Shown: positions 44,605 to 53,602, numbered from the stretch's first letter. The stretch: DNA of 64,000 bases from Paractinoplanes polyasparticus (GCF_019710575.1 NZ_JAHWFK010000042.1:124001-188000); one strand, 5' to 3'. Program-made: numbers and translations. The notes: generated by a model from the letters alone, not told the origin.

Positions 44605-46844
44605 CACAGCGATCCGTGGAAGGTGCGGGAGATGACGTCGCGCTGCTGCTCCGGGGTGAGCTTGACGAAGTTCACCGCGTAGCCGGAGACCCGGATCGTC
44701 AGCTGGGGGTAGTTCTCCGGGTGTGCCATGGCGTCCTCGAGGGTCTTCCGGTCGAGCACGTTGACGTTCATGTGGAAGCCGCCGCCGTCGGTGTAGCCGT
44801 CCAGCACACCGGCCAGGTTGCCGATCCGCTCGTCGCGGGAGTGGCCGAGGCCGTCGGGCGTGACCGTGATCGTCAGTGAGATGCCGTCACGGGCGGACCG
44901 GTAGGGCAGCTTCGCGACCGAGAGGGCGGCGGCGACCATGCCGTGCGTGTCGCGGCCGTTCATCGGGTTGGCGCCAGGGGCGAAGGGTTCGCCGGAGCGG
45001 CGGCCGTCGGGGGTGTTGCCGGTGTGCTTGCCGTAGACGACATTCGAGGTGATCGTCAGGACCGACAACGAGGGCTCGGCATTCCGGTACGTGGGCTGCC
45101 GGCGGATCTTGGCCATGAATCGTTCGACCAGGTCGACGGCGATTGCGTCGGCGCGGTCGTCGTTGTTGCCGAAGGCCGGGAAGTCGCCGTCCACCGCGTA
45201 GTCAACGGCTAGGCCGTTCTCGTCGCGCAGCACCTTGACATGCGCGTGCTTGATGGCGGAGAGGCTGTCCGCGGCAACCGAAAGGCCGGCGATGCCGGTG
45301 GCCAGGAAGCGATGCACGGGATAGTCGTGCAGGGCCATCTCGAGGCGCTCGTAGGCGTATTTGTCGTGCATGTAGTGGATGACGTTGAGCGCGTCGACGT
45401 AGGTCTCGGCGAGCCAGTCGAGCATGCCGTCGAAGGCGACCATCACGCGGTCGTAGTCGAGCACGTCTTCGGTGATCGGCTCGGCGGCCGGCGCGATCTG
45501 CTCGCCGGTGAGCTCGTCGCGGCCGCCGTTGATGGCGTAGAGCAGGGTCTTGGCGAGGTTGGCGCGGGCGCCGAAGAACTGCATGTCCTTGCCGACGCGC
45601 ATGGCCGAGACGCAGCAGGCGATCGCGGTGTCGTCGCTGTAGTCGGGCCGGATGAGTTCGTCGTTCTCGTACTGGATGGCGCTGGTGTCGATCGAGACCT
45701 GGGCGCAGAACCGCTTGAAGCCCTCGGGCAGGCGCGGGGACCAGAGCACGGTCAGGTTGGGTTCGGGTGCCGCGCCGAGGTTGTAGAGGGTCTGCAGGTA
45801 GCGGAAGCTGGTGCGGGTCACCAGCGGGCGGCCGTCGCAGCCGATGCCGCCGAGTGCCTCGGTCACCCACGTCGGGTCACCGGAGAAGAGTTCGTCGTAT
45901 GAGGGCGTGCGCAGGAAGCGGATGATGCGCAGCTTGATGACGAAGTCGTCGACGAGCTCCTGCGCCTGCTGCTCGGTGAGTCGGCCCTCGGCGATGTCGC
46001 GCTGCAGGTAGACGTCGATGAAGGACGCCGTGCGGCCGAGCGACATGGCGGCGCCGTTCTGTTCTTTGGTCGCGGCCAGGTAGGCGAAGTACAACCATTG
46101 AATCGCTTCGCGTCCGGTGGTGGCGGGGCCGGAGATGTCGTGGCCGTAGCGGTCGGCCATGAACCGCAGCTCCTCCAGCGCCCGGATCTGCTCGGCGAGC
46201 TCTTCCCGGTCGCGGATCACCTTTTCCGACGACAGTCGTCCGTCGAGCGAGCTTTTGACCGCGCGGCGCTCGTCGATCAGGTGGTCCACGCCGTAGAGGG
46301 CGACGCGCCGGTAGTCGCCGATGATGCGGCCGCGGCCGTACGCGTCGGGCAGCCCGGTGATGATGTGCGAGCGGCGTGCAGCCTTGACGTCGGCGGGGTA
46401 GGCGTCGAACACGCCGTCGTTGTGGGTCTTGCGGTACTGGCTGAAGATGGTCTTCACGGTCGGGTCGAGCCTGAAGCCGTACGCCTTGAGACCGGCCTCC
46501 ACCATGCGCAGTCCGCCGTTCGGCATGATGGCCCGGCGCAGCGGGGCGCTGGTCTGCAGGCCCACGATCAGCTCGTGATCCTGGTCGAGGTAGCCCGGCT
46601 CGTGCGCGGTGATCGTGGAGGGGGTGTGCGTGTCCACGTCGTAGATCCCGCGGCGCCGCTCTTCGACGAACATCCGCTGCAACTGACGCCAGATCCGCTC
46701 GGTGCGGTGGGTGGGCCCGGTCAGGAACTCCGGCCCGCCGGCGTACGGCTCGAAGTTGTCGTGGATGAACCCGCCGACGTCGATCGTCCCGCGCCAGTCG
46801 GTGCCCGTGAATCCGCGCCAGGCGTCCTGGGGTGTGGTGGCCAT
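44604..46844 (-). CDS. pflB: Formate C-acetyltransferase (pyruvate formate-lyase)
   Basis: The protein has 746 residues, close to E. coli PflB (760). The active-site cysteine pair is C410-C411 (DTAIACCVSAM) and the radical glycine is G721 in IRVSGYAVNFVKL. It converts pyruvate and CoA to acetyl-CoA and formate without producing NADH. It is expressed with its activase downstream and preceded by a DevR-like box overlapping a 34-bp inverted repeat. The oxygen-sensitive enzyme in an actinomycete strongly supports real fermentation in hypoxia. Confidence 0.96.
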   Translation of the reverse strand: MATTPQDAWRGFTGTDWRGTIDVGGFIHDNFEPYAGGPEFLTGPTHRTERIWRQLQRMFVEERRRGIYDVDTHTPSTITAHEPGYLDQDHELIVGLQTSAPLRRAIMPNGGLRMVEAGLKAYGFRLDPTVKTIFSQYRKTHNDGVFDAYPADVKAARRSHIITGLPDAYGRGRIIGDYRRVALYGVDHLIDERRAVKSSLDGRLSSEKVIRDREELAEQIRALEELRFMADRYGHDISGPATTGREAIQWLYFAYLAATKEQNGAAMSLGRTASFIDVYLQRDIAEGRLTEQQAQELVDDFVIKLRIIRFLRTPSYDELFSGDPTWVTEALGGIGCDGRPLVTRTSFRYLQTLYNLGAAPEPNLTVLWSPRLPEGFKRFCAQVSIDTSAIQYENDELIRPDYSDDTAIACCVSAMRVGKDMQFFGARANLAKTLLYAINGGRDELTGEQIAPAAEPITEDVLDYDRVMVAFDGMLDWLAETYVDALNVIHYMHDKYAYERLEMALHDYPVHRFLATGIAGLSVAADSLSAIKHAHVKVLRDENGLAVDYAVDGDFPAFGNNDDRADAIAVDLVERFMAKIRRQPTYRNAEPSLSVLTITSNVVYGKHTGNTPDGRRSGEPFAPGANPMNGRDTHGMVAAALSVAKLPYRSARDGISLTITVTPDGLGHSRDERIGNLAGVLDGYTDGGGFHMNVNVLDRKTLEDAMAHPENYPQLTIRVSGYAVNFVKLTPEQQRDVISRTFHGSL

Positions 46845-46894
46845 GGCCCCTCCTTCGTCTCCTTCCAGCCTTGCCCAGTGATGACCCGCCGGTT

Positions 46895-46909
46895 AGGGCC
46901 AGAGGTCCC
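46895..46909 (-). promoter_or_regulatory. DevR-like box upstream of pflBA
   Basis: The + strand reads AGGGCCAGAGGTCCC, 51 bp before the pflB start. Its right half is the first arm of the adjacent inverted repeat. Confidence 0.65.
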
Positions 46910-46935
46910 GGACGGTCGGGACCGTCCGGGACCTC
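46902..46935. repeat. 34-bp inverted repeat between adh and pflB
   Basis: GAGGTCCCGGACGGTC at 46902-46917 and GACCGTCCGGGACCTC at 46920-46935 are perfect reverse complements around GG. It could terminate transcripts of the upstream minus-strand alcohol dehydrogenase and also form an extended GGGACC-rich regulator site. Confidence 0.7.
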
Positions 46936-46971
46936 CAGGTGCGGGCGCGATCTCGTCGGCCCAGGAGTGGT

Positions 46972-47982
46972 CTACGGCAGCAGCACGAGCCGGGCCGGAA
47001 CACGACCGGCGAGCACCTCCTCGATGGCGTCGTTGATCTGCTCGAGCGGGCGGGTCTGGTGGAAGACCCGGGTGCGCCCGGCGGTGTGCAGGCGGAACAC
47101 CTCGGCCAGGTCGGCGCGGGTGCCGACGATCGAGCCGATGACCTGGATGCCCTTGAGCACGGTCTGGAAGATCGGCAGGGCCATGGCGTTGTCCTTGGGC
47201 AACGACACCAGGATCAGCCGGCCGCCGCGGCGCAAGGAGGCGCGCGCCTGCTCGAGCACCTTCGGGTCGGCCGCGAGGACCACGGCGACGTCGGCGCCGC
47301 CGAGCGCTTCGATGGCGGCGACCGGGTCGGTGGTGGCGGCGTTGACGGTGTGCGCGGCGCCGAGCTGCTTGGCCAGCGCGAGCTTCTCCTCGGTGACGTC
47401 GACCGCGATGGTCTCGCCGCCGAAGATCTGCGCGTACTGCTGGGCCAGGTGGCCGAGCCCGCCGATGCCGAAGATCGCCACCCGATCCCCGGGCGTGACA
47501 CCGCCCACCTTCACGGCCTTGTAGGTCGTGACGCCGGCGCAGGTCAGCGGCGCGGCCTCGGCCGGGTCGATGCCGGCCGGGACGGCGACAGCGAAGCGGG
47601 CGTCGGCGATCAGGTACTCGGCGTGCCCGCCGTCGATCGCATAGCCGGTGTTGAGCTGCGACTCGCACAGCGTCTCCCAACCGGTGATGCAGTACTCGCA
47701 GGCGCCGCACGCGTACCCGAGCCACGGGACGGCGACCCGGTCGCCGACCCGGTGCGCGGTGACGCCCGGCCCGGTCTTCTCGACGATGCCGACGCCTTCG
47801 TGGCCGGGAACGAACGGCGGAGTGGGCTTGACCGGCCAGTCGCCGCGGGCGGCGTGGATGTCGGTGTGGCACAGGCCGCTCGCCTCGATCCGGACCTGAA
47901 TCTGCCCGGCGCCGGGCTCCGGGAGCGGAACATCCTTGACTTCCAGCGGCTGGTCGAAACTGGTGACCACGGCTGCGCGCAT
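46972..47982 (-). CDS. adhP: Zinc-dependent alcohol dehydrogenase (AdhP type)
   Basis: The protein has 336 residues. ASGLCHTDIHAARGDWP and GHEGVGIV hold catalytic zinc ligands, YACGACEYCITGWETLCE the structural zinc cysteines, and GIGGLGHLAQQYAQIF the NAD motif. This class reduces acetaldehyde to ethanol or oxidises ethanol. With acetyl-CoA from PflB it could complete ethanol formation if an acetaldehyde dehydrogenase is available. A DevR-like box lies 59 bp upstream. Confidence 0.93.
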   Translation of the reverse strand: MRAAVVTSFDQPLEVKDVPLPEPGAGQIQVRIEASGLCHTDIHAARGDWPVKPTPPFVPGHEGVGIVEKTGPGVTAHRVGDRVAVPWLGYACGACEYCITGWETLCESQLNTGYAIDGGHAEYLIADARFAVAVPAGIDPAEAAPLTCAGVTTYKAVKVGGVTPGDRVAIFGIGGLGHLAQQYAQIFGGETIAVDVTEEKLALAKQLGAAHTVNAATTDPVAAIEALGGADVAVVLAADPKVLEQARASLRRGGRLILVSLPKDNAMALPIFQTVLKGIQVIGSIVGTRADLAEVFRLHTAGRTRVFHQTRPLEQINDAIEEVLAGRVPARLVLLP

Positions 47983-48040
47983 GACGTTCTCCTTTGATCT
48001 GTCGCTGTCTTGAGCGTGGTCCGCCGTAACTGCTGTCAGT

Positions 48041-48055
48041 AGGGCCGAACGACCC
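48041..48055 (-). promoter_or_regulatory. DevR-like box upstream of adhP
   Basis: The + strand reads AGGGCCGAACGACCC (followed by T), 59 bp before the adhP start and just past the stop of the upstream small gene. Confidence 0.65.
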
Positions 48056-48057
48056 TG

Positions 48058-48375
48058 TCAGCGCTCGGCGACCAGACGGCGGGCGCGCAGGACACGTGCC
48101 CACCAGGGACGGTCAGGCGTCCGGGCGCTCCGCAGCGGCGGGCGGGAGGTGCGCTTCAGGCTGATCCAGCCGCCCGGGCCCATCGTGACCGTGCCGATGG
48201 CAGGATGCCGGCGCAGGGCGAGGCCGGTGGAGACGCCGACGGTTGCCACCGCCGCGGTGGCCAGGGCAGCCAGCGCGACGGCGGTGGCATCCACGGCGGG
48301 CACGAACCGGCCGTCGATGTAGGCGCCGATCTCCCGGTCGCCGCGCCGGACCGACGTGATCGGTGTTGTCGTCAT
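48058..48375 (-). CDS. Small membrane-associated hypothetical protein
   Basis: The protein has 105 residues, with an ATG after GAGGAGGTTTCG. A short polar start (TSVRRGDREIGAYIDGRFVP) is followed by one hydrophobic helix (AVALAALATAAVATVGVSTG) and a basic C-terminus. No family was recognised. It follows ppdK by 10 bp on the same strand and is probably cotranscribed with it. Confidence 0.65.
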   Translation of the reverse strand: MTTTPITSVRRGDREIGAYIDGRFVPAVDATAVALAALATAAVATVGVSTGLALRRHPAIGTVTMGPGGWISLKRTSRPPLRSARTPDRPWWARVLRARRLVAER

Positions 48376-48385
48376 CGAAACCTCC

Positions 48386-51028
48386 TCATCGGCTGTCCGA
48401 GCCGGCCGCTTGGCTCGCCGCTCGGCCGGCCTCGAGCCGGGCGATCGGCACGCGGAACGGCGAGCAGGACACGTAGTCCAGGCCCGCGTCGTGAAAGAAG
48501 CTGACCGAGGCGGGGTCTCCGCCGTGCTCGCCGCAGACGCCGACGGTCAGGTCCGGGCGGGCGGCGCGGCCGCGCTCGACGGCGATGCGCACCAGCTCGC
48601 CCACGCCTTCGCTGTCGATGGTCTCGAAGGGCGACGCCGCGAAGATACCGAGCCCGAGGTAGCGGCCGAAGAACGCGCCCTCCACGTCGTCGCGGGAAAA
48701 GCCCCATGTCATCTGGGTGAGGTCATTGGTGCCGAAGGAGAAGAACTCGGCGGCGCCGGCGATCTGCCCAGCGGTCAGCGCGGCGCGCGGCACCTCGATC
48801 ATGGTGCCGATCCGGATCGGCGGTGTGCCGGGAACGCTTGCCAGCACCGCTTCCGCTTCGGCCCGTACCGTCTCGAGCTCCTGAACCGCCCCGACCAGCG
48901 GAACCATGATCTCGGGCCGAGGGTCGCCGCCGGCGGCGACCCGGGCGGCCGCGGCCTCGGCGATGGCCCGGACCTGCATGGCGAACAGGCCGGGGATCAC
49001 CAGCCCGAGCCGCACGCCGCGCAGGCCCAGCATCGGGTTCTGCTCGTGCATGCGCCGTACGGCACCCAGCAGCGTGCCGTCGCGGCCGGGGTCCTCGCCG
49101 AGCGCCTCGGCACGGGCCACCCGGGCGGTCAGCTCCTCCAGCGGCGGCAGAAATTCGTGCAGCGGCGGGTCGATCAGCCGCACGGTCACCGGCAAGCCGT
49201 CCATCGCGGCGAACAGCTCCTCGAAGTCGGCCCGCTGCAACGGCAGCAACGCCGCCAGAGCCTCAGCGCGCGAGGCGTCGTCCTCGGCCAGAATCAGCCG
49301 CTCGACCAGCTCCCGGCGGTCGCCCAGGAACATGTGCTCGGTGCGGCACAGGCCTACGCCGGTGGCGCCGAAGCGGCGGGCCCGGGCGGCATCGGCGCCG
49401 GTGTCGGCGTTGGTGTGCACGCCCAGCCGTGCCTCGTGGTCCGCATGAATCATGAGGCGTTCGACCGCGGCGAGCAGCGGGTCGCCGTGGGCGGTGATTT
49501 CGCCCTCGAAGTAGCGCACCACCGGCGAAGGCCGCACGGGTACCGAGCCCGGGTACACCTTGCCGCTGGTGCCGTCGATGGAGATGACATCTCCGGCGCG
49601 CAGGATGCGGCCGGCGACGGCGAATGTGTCACCGTCGATGACGAGCTCGTCGGCGCCGCAGACGCAGGTCTTGCCCATGCCGCGGGCGACGACGGCGGCG
49701 TGCGAGGTCTTGCCGCCGCGCGAGGTCAGGATGCCCTGCGCGGCGATCATGCCGGGCAGGTCGTCGGGGTTCGTCTCCCGGCGGACCAGGATCACCGGCT
49801 CGGTGGCCGCGGCGGCAGCCGCGGAGTCGAAAACGATCGCGCCGGCGGCCGCGCCGGGAGAGGCGGGAACTCCGGTGGTGAGCGGCGGGGGAGCGGCGGC
49901 AGTGTCGAAGCTCGGGAACATCAGCTGGGCGAGCTGCTCGTCGGTGACCCGCTGCAGCGCCTCGTCGAGGGTGATGGTGCCCTCGTCGACGAGCTGGGCG
50001 GCGATGACGAACGCGGCCGCCGGGGTGCGCTTGCCGACCCGGGTCTGCAGCATCCACAGCTTGCCGTTCTCGATGGTGAACTCGATGTCGCACAGGTCGC
50101 GGTAGCGCTGCTCCAGCCGCTGCATGATCGACAAGAGCTGGCGATGGCTCGCCGGGTCGATGGTGGCCAGCTCGCTCAGGCTCATCGTGTTGCGGATGCC
50201 GGCGACCACGTCCTCACCCTGCGCGTTGCGCAGGTAGTCGCCGTAGACGCCGCGCCGGCCGGTGGCCGGGTCGCGGGTGAAGGCCACGCCGGTGCCCGAG
50301 TCCTCGCCCCGGTTGCCGAACACCATGGCCATCACGTTGACCGCGGTGCCCAGATCGTGCGGGATGCGCTCCTGCCGGCGGTAGAGCGTGGCGCGCTCGG
50401 CGTTCCACGACCGGAACACCGCGCCGACCGCCAGGAACAGCTGCTCGTGCGGGGCTTGCGGGAAGTCGCGGCCGGTGTGCGAGTGGAAGACCTTCTTGTA
50501 GGCGAGGACGAGGTCCTTGAGCTGCGCCACGCTGAGGTCGGCGCCGACACCACCGACCGCCGCGAGCTCGTCGTCGAACGCTGCCGCCGGCACGTCGAAC
50601 ACCGTCCGGCCGAACATCTGGACAAGACGCCGGTAGGAGTCCCAAGCGAAGCGCTCGTCGTTGCTCTGCCGGCCGAGGCCGACGACGCTCGCGTCGTTCA
50701 GGCCGATGTCCAGGATCGTCTCCATCATGCCGGGCATGGAGAACTTCGCGCCGGACCGCACCGACAGCAGCAGGGGATCCTCGGCGTCGCCGAAGGTCTT
50801 GTTCATCCGGTTCTGCATCTGCCGCAGGTGTTGCTCGACCTCGGCCAGCAGCTCCGCGGGCATCCTGCCGGTGCGCAGATACTCCCGGCATGCGTCAGTG
50901 GTGACGGTGAAGCCGGGCGGCACCGGCAGCCCCATCCGCGTCATCTCGGCCAGGTTCGCGCCCTTGCCGCCGAGCAGGTCTTTGAGGTCTTTGTTGCCTT
51001 CGGTGAAGTCGTAGACGTATCTGGTCAT
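48386..51028 (-). CDS. ppdK: Pyruvate, phosphate dikinase
   Basis: The protein has 880 residues, full length. The N-terminal nucleotide-binding part begins YVYDFTEGNKDLKDLLGGKGANLAEMT, the phosphohistidine domain has GGKTSHAAVVARGMGKTCVCG, and the PEP-binding barrel ends with SFGTNDLTQMTWGFSRDD and VGVCGEHGGDP. An in-frame GTG at 51040 with a closer AAGGGAAGGG site may be the true start. It interconverts pyruvate, ATP and Pi with PEP, AMP and PPi, letting cells save energy with PPi or run gluconeogenesis in hypoxia. It shares a box with the divergent dehydrogenase gene. Confidence 0.95.
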   Translation of the reverse strand: MTRYVYDFTEGNKDLKDLLGGKGANLAEMTRMGLPVPPGFTVTTDACREYLRTGRMPAELLAEVEQHLRQMQNRMNKTFGDAEDPLLLSVRSGAKFSMPGMMETILDIGLNDASVVGLGRQSNDERFAWDSYRRLVQMFGRTVFDVPAAAFDDELAAVGGVGADLSVAQLKDLVLAYKKVFHSHTGRDFPQAPHEQLFLAVGAVFRSWNAERATLYRRQERIPHDLGTAVNVMAMVFGNRGEDSGTGVAFTRDPATGRRGVYGDYLRNAQGEDVVAGIRNTMSLSELATIDPASHRQLLSIMQRLEQRYRDLCDIEFTIENGKLWMLQTRVGKRTPAAAFVIAAQLVDEGTITLDEALQRVTDEQLAQLMFPSFDTAAAPPPLTTGVPASPGAAAGAIVFDSAAAAAATEPVILVRRETNPDDLPGMIAAQGILTSRGGKTSHAAVVARGMGKTCVCGADELVIDGDTFAVAGRILRAGDVISIDGTSGKVYPGSVPVRPSPVVRYFEGEITAHGDPLLAAVERLMIHADHEARLGVHTNADTGADAARARRFGATGVGLCRTEHMFLGDRRELVERLILAEDDASRAEALAALLPLQRADFEELFAAMDGLPVTVRLIDPPLHEFLPPLEELTARVARAEALGEDPGRDGTLLGAVRRMHEQNPMLGLRGVRLGLVIPGLFAMQVRAIAEAAAARVAAGGDPRPEIMVPLVGAVQELETVRAEAEAVLASVPGTPPIRIGTMIEVPRAALTAGQIAGAAEFFSFGTNDLTQMTWGFSRDDVEGAFFGRYLGLGIFAASPFETIDSEGVGELVRIAVERGRAARPDLTVGVCGEHGGDPASVSFFHDAGLDYVSCSPFRVPIARLEAGRAASQAAGSDSR

Positions 51029-51085
51029 GGCCCGTGGCACCCCTTCCCTTTCCTCGTTGGTAGCGCGGCGCAGGACCTGCGCTGT

Positions 51086-51100
51086 AGGGCCGGACGTCCC
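51086..51100. promoter_or_regulatory. DevR-like box shared by ppdK and a divergent dehydrogenase
   Basis: AGGGCCGGACGTCCC (followed by T) lies 58 bp from the ppdK start and 59 bp from the dehydrogenase start, so one symmetric site is equidistant from both genes. Confidence 0.7.
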
Positions 51101-51158
51101 TACTCAACGGGCCCGCGACGGTCGACTGTGGAAGCGAGGAGGCAGAAAGGAGAAAGTC

Positions 51159-52199
51159 ATGAGAGGACTTGTGTACGGCGGACCGGGCAACCGATCGTGG
51201 ACCGAGATCCCGGACGCCCGGATCCAGGAACCCCGCGACGCAATCATCCAGGTCGACGCCGTCACCATCTGCGGCACGGATCTGCACATCCTGGGCGGCG
51301 ACGTGCCGGAGGTCGAGGTGGGCCGGGTGCTGGGGCACGAGGCCGTCGGCACGGTGGTCGAAACGGGCAGTGGTGTGGCTGGGCTGACACCCGGCGACCG
51401 GGTGCTTGCATCGTGCATCTCCGCCTGCGGCATCTGCCGCTACTGCCGTGCAGGCGCGTACGGGCAATGCCGTGGCGGAGGCGGGTGGATCCTCGGTCAC
51501 CTCATCGACGGCGTACAGGCGGAGTTCGCCCGGATTCCGTACGCCGACCTGTCCACCTACATGGTTCCTGAGCAGGTCAGTGACGAGGCGGCGGTGCTGC
51601 TGGCCGACATCCTGCCCACCTCGTACGAGGTCGGCGTCCTCAACGGCCGGGTCCAGCCGGGCGACACCGTGGCGATCGTCGGCGCCGGGCCGATCGGGCT
51701 GGCCGCGGTGCTGACCGCACGGCTCTACTCACCGGCACACATCGTCGTGATCGACAAGGCGGAGAGCCGGCTGCAGGCGGCCAAGATGTTCGGCGCGGAC
51801 CGGACCGTCCTGGTGGGCGCGGACGATCCGCTCGCTACGGTCCGGGAGCTGACCGACGGCTTGGGCGCCGACGTCGCGATGGAGGCGGTCGGCACGCCGC
51901 AGACGTTCGAGCTGTGCGCCACCCTGGTGCGACCCGGCGGCCGGGTCGCCAATATCGGCGTGCACGGCAAACCGGCCACCCTGCACCTGGAGGACCTGTG
52001 GATCCGCAACCTCACCATCACCACCGGGCTGGTTGACACATCCTCGACGCCGAAGCTGCTCGACATGCTCGTCGCCGGGCAGCTCGACCTGAGCCACATG
52101 ATCACGCACCGCTTCGGCATGGGCGAATTCATGGCGGCGTACGACGTGTTCGCCGACCCGGCGCGTTCCGGCGCGCTCAAGGTGATGGTGTCGCGATGA
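51159..52199 (+). CDS. Zinc-dependent alcohol dehydrogenase
   Basis: The protein has 346 residues from an ATG after AAAGGAGAAAGTC. TICGTDLHILGGDVP and GHEAVGTVVETG carry the catalytic zinc site, ISACGICRYCRAGAYGQC the structural one, and VGAGPIGLAAVLTARLY the NAD motif. The pattern fits zinc alcohol dehydrogenases of the isopropanol or threonine dehydrogenase-like group, whose substrates vary. It has a DevR-like box 59 bp upstream and overlaps the SRPBCC gene downstream (ATGA). Confidence 0.92.
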   Translation: MRGLVYGGPGNRSWTEIPDARIQEPRDAIIQVDAVTICGTDLHILGGDVPEVEVGRVLGHEAVGTVVETGSGVAGLTPGDRVLASCISACGICRYCRAGAYGQCRGGGGWILGHLIDGVQAEFARIPYADLSTYMVPEQVSDEAAVLLADILPTSYEVGVLNGRVQPGDTVAIVGAGPIGLAAVLTARLYSPAHIVVIDKAESRLQAAKMFGADRTVLVGADDPLATVRELTDGLGADVAMEAVGTPQTFELCATLVRPGGRVANIGVHGKPATLHLEDLWIRNLTITTGLVDTSSTPKLLDMLVAGQLDLSHMITHRFGMGEFMAAYDVFADPARSGALKVMVSR

Positions 52200-52831
52200 G
52201 GGCAGGACTGCTGCTGATCGGTGCCGGGCTGGCCGTGGTTGTCTCGCCGTGGGCCCGCAGACGGTACGTCACCTGGGGTGCCACACCCGAGGAGGTCGCC
52301 AGTGCCGTTCCCGGCGACGACCTGCTGCCGGACGCCGGACTCGTCTCCACCCGAGCGATCACGATCGACGCCGAACCGTCCGCGGTGTGGCCGTGGCTGG
52401 TCCAGATGGGCAGCGGCCGTGGCGGCGCCTATACGTACGACTGGATCGAGAACCTGTTCGGGCTGAACATGCACAGCGCCGACGAGATTCTTCCCCAGTT
52501 CCAGCACTTGGCCGTCGGCGACACCCTGCCGCTGGGATCCTCGGGGCCGGCCATGCGGGTCGAGATCTGCGAACCGGAGCGGACGCTGGTGTTCCGGTCC
52601 GGCGACGGCGCCTGGGTGTGGATCTTCGAGTTGCGGCCGGACCGGCGCCGGACCCGGCTGATCAGCCGCAACCGTGTCTCGCAGCCGGGGGCGAGCCGAG
52701 TGGCCCGGCTGGTCCACGACGTGGTGATGGCGCCCGGCAGCTTGATCATGGAACGTCGGATGCTGCACGGCATCAAGGAACGGGCCGAGCGGGGTCTTTC
52801 GGCCCTGCCCGGCACCGGCCGGGACTCCTAA
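52196..52831 (+). CDS. SRPBCC (START/Bet v1-like) family protein
   Basis: The protein has 211 residues. A short hydrophobic N-terminus (LLLIGAGLAVVVSPWARRR) is followed by the SRPBCC pattern TRAITIDAEPSAVWPWLVQM, GRGGAYTYDWIENL, FRSGDGAWVWIFELRP and RTRLISRNRV. Members bind hydrophobic ligands. The gene is translationally coupled to the dehydrogenase, and the box of the next gene lies in its 3' end. Ligand unknown. Confidence 0.8.
   Translation: MRAGLLLIGAGLAVVVSPWARRRYVTWGATPEEVASAVPGDDLLPDAGLVSTRAITIDAEPSAVWPWLVQMGSGRGGAYTYDWIENLFGLNMHSADEILPQFQHLAVGDTLPLGSSGPAMRVEICEPERTLVFRSGDGAWVWIFELRPDRRRTRLISRNRVSQPGASRVARLVHDVVMAPGSLIMERRMLHGIKERAERGLSALPGTGRDS
52792..52806 (+). promoter_or_regulatory. 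DevR-like box upstream of the second long CBS-BON gene
   Basis: GGGTCTTTCGGCCCT lies in the 3' end of the SRPBCC gene, 55 bp before the CBS-BON start. Confidence 0.65.
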
Positions 52832-52860
52832 CGTCGGAGGTGACCAGCGAGGAGGCTGCC

Positions 52861-53547
52861 ATGACAGCGTGGAAAGTGGACGACGTGATGACCAGGGCGG
52901 TCGTGTCGGTACCGCCGACCGCCTCCTACCGGGAGGTGGTCGACCTGCTGATCGGTCACCGTTTCAGCGCCGTGCCGGTCGTGGACGAGTGCCAGCACGT
53001 GACCGGACTGATCTCCGAGGCAGATCTCCTTCGCAAGATCGAGTACGCTGGCGACGAGAAGCCCCGGCTCTTCGAGGGACGCCGGCGCCGGGGTGAGCGC
53101 GCCAAGGCGTTCGCGGGAACCGCCGCCGATCTGATGAGCAGCCCGCCGGTTGTGGTGCTCAGCGGGACGCCCATCGCCTCCGCGGCGCGACTCATGGACG
53201 CCGAGAACGTCAAGCGGTTGCCCGTCGTCGACGCCCTCGGCCGACTGGTCGGCATCACATCTCGCGGCGACCTGCTCAAGGTCCATCGGCGGCCGGACGA
53301 CGAGATCCGCGGGGACATCAACCAGGACGTCCTCGACGCGCTGCTGCACGAGGGCGCCGACCGGGTGGGCGTCGCCGTCGCCGCCGGTGTGGTGCGGCTG
53401 ACCGGGGAGGTCGACCGCCGCTCGACGGCGAACCTGGCTGTCCGCCTCACCCGGCAGGTACCGGGCGTGGTCGAGGTGATCGACAAGCTTCAGGTCGCCT
53501 TCGAGGACACCGACACCACCGGCGCCGGCGTCTTCTACGTCGCCTGA
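52861..53547 (+). CDS. CBS-domain pair with C-terminal BON domain
   Basis: The protein has 228 residues. CBS1 is DDVMTRAVVSVPPTASYREV, CBS2 is AADLMSSPPVVVLSGTPIAS to ITSRGDLLKVH, and the BON part is VAVAAGVVRLTGEVDRRSTA to QVPGVVEVID. It is paralogous to 32168-32857 through the whole length, including the RRRRGERAKA linker. It follows AGCGAGGAGGCTGCC and is followed by a hairpin. Confidence 0.9.
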   Translation: MTAWKVDDVMTRAVVSVPPTASYREVVDLLIGHRFSAVPVVDECQHVTGLISEADLLRKIEYAGDEKPRLFEGRRRRGERAKAFAGTAADLMSSPPVVVLSGTPIASAARLMDAENVKRLPVVDALGRLVGITSRGDLLKVHRRPDDEIRGDINQDVLDALLHEGADRVGVAVAAGVVRLTGEVDRRSTANLAVRLTRQVPGVVEVIDKLQVAFEDTDTTGAGVFYVA

Positions 53548-53552
53548 TCATC

Positions 53553-53584
53553 GCGCGGAGCCCGGCCACCACTGGGCTCCGCGC
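53553..53584 (+). terminator. Hairpin after CBS-BON gene
   Basis: GCGCGGAGCCC at 53553-53563 pairs with GGGCTCCGCGC at 53574-53584, a perfect 11-bp stem. It may terminate or attenuate before the cyclic-nucleotide-type gene. Confidence 0.7.
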
Positions 53585-53602
53585 CCCACCGAGGAGTGGA
53601 TC

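Noticed and set aside
48356..51571. A 1071-codon open frame on the plus strand
   Set aside because: It is the complement of ppdK, which has all catalytic motifs; the plus-strand product has none.
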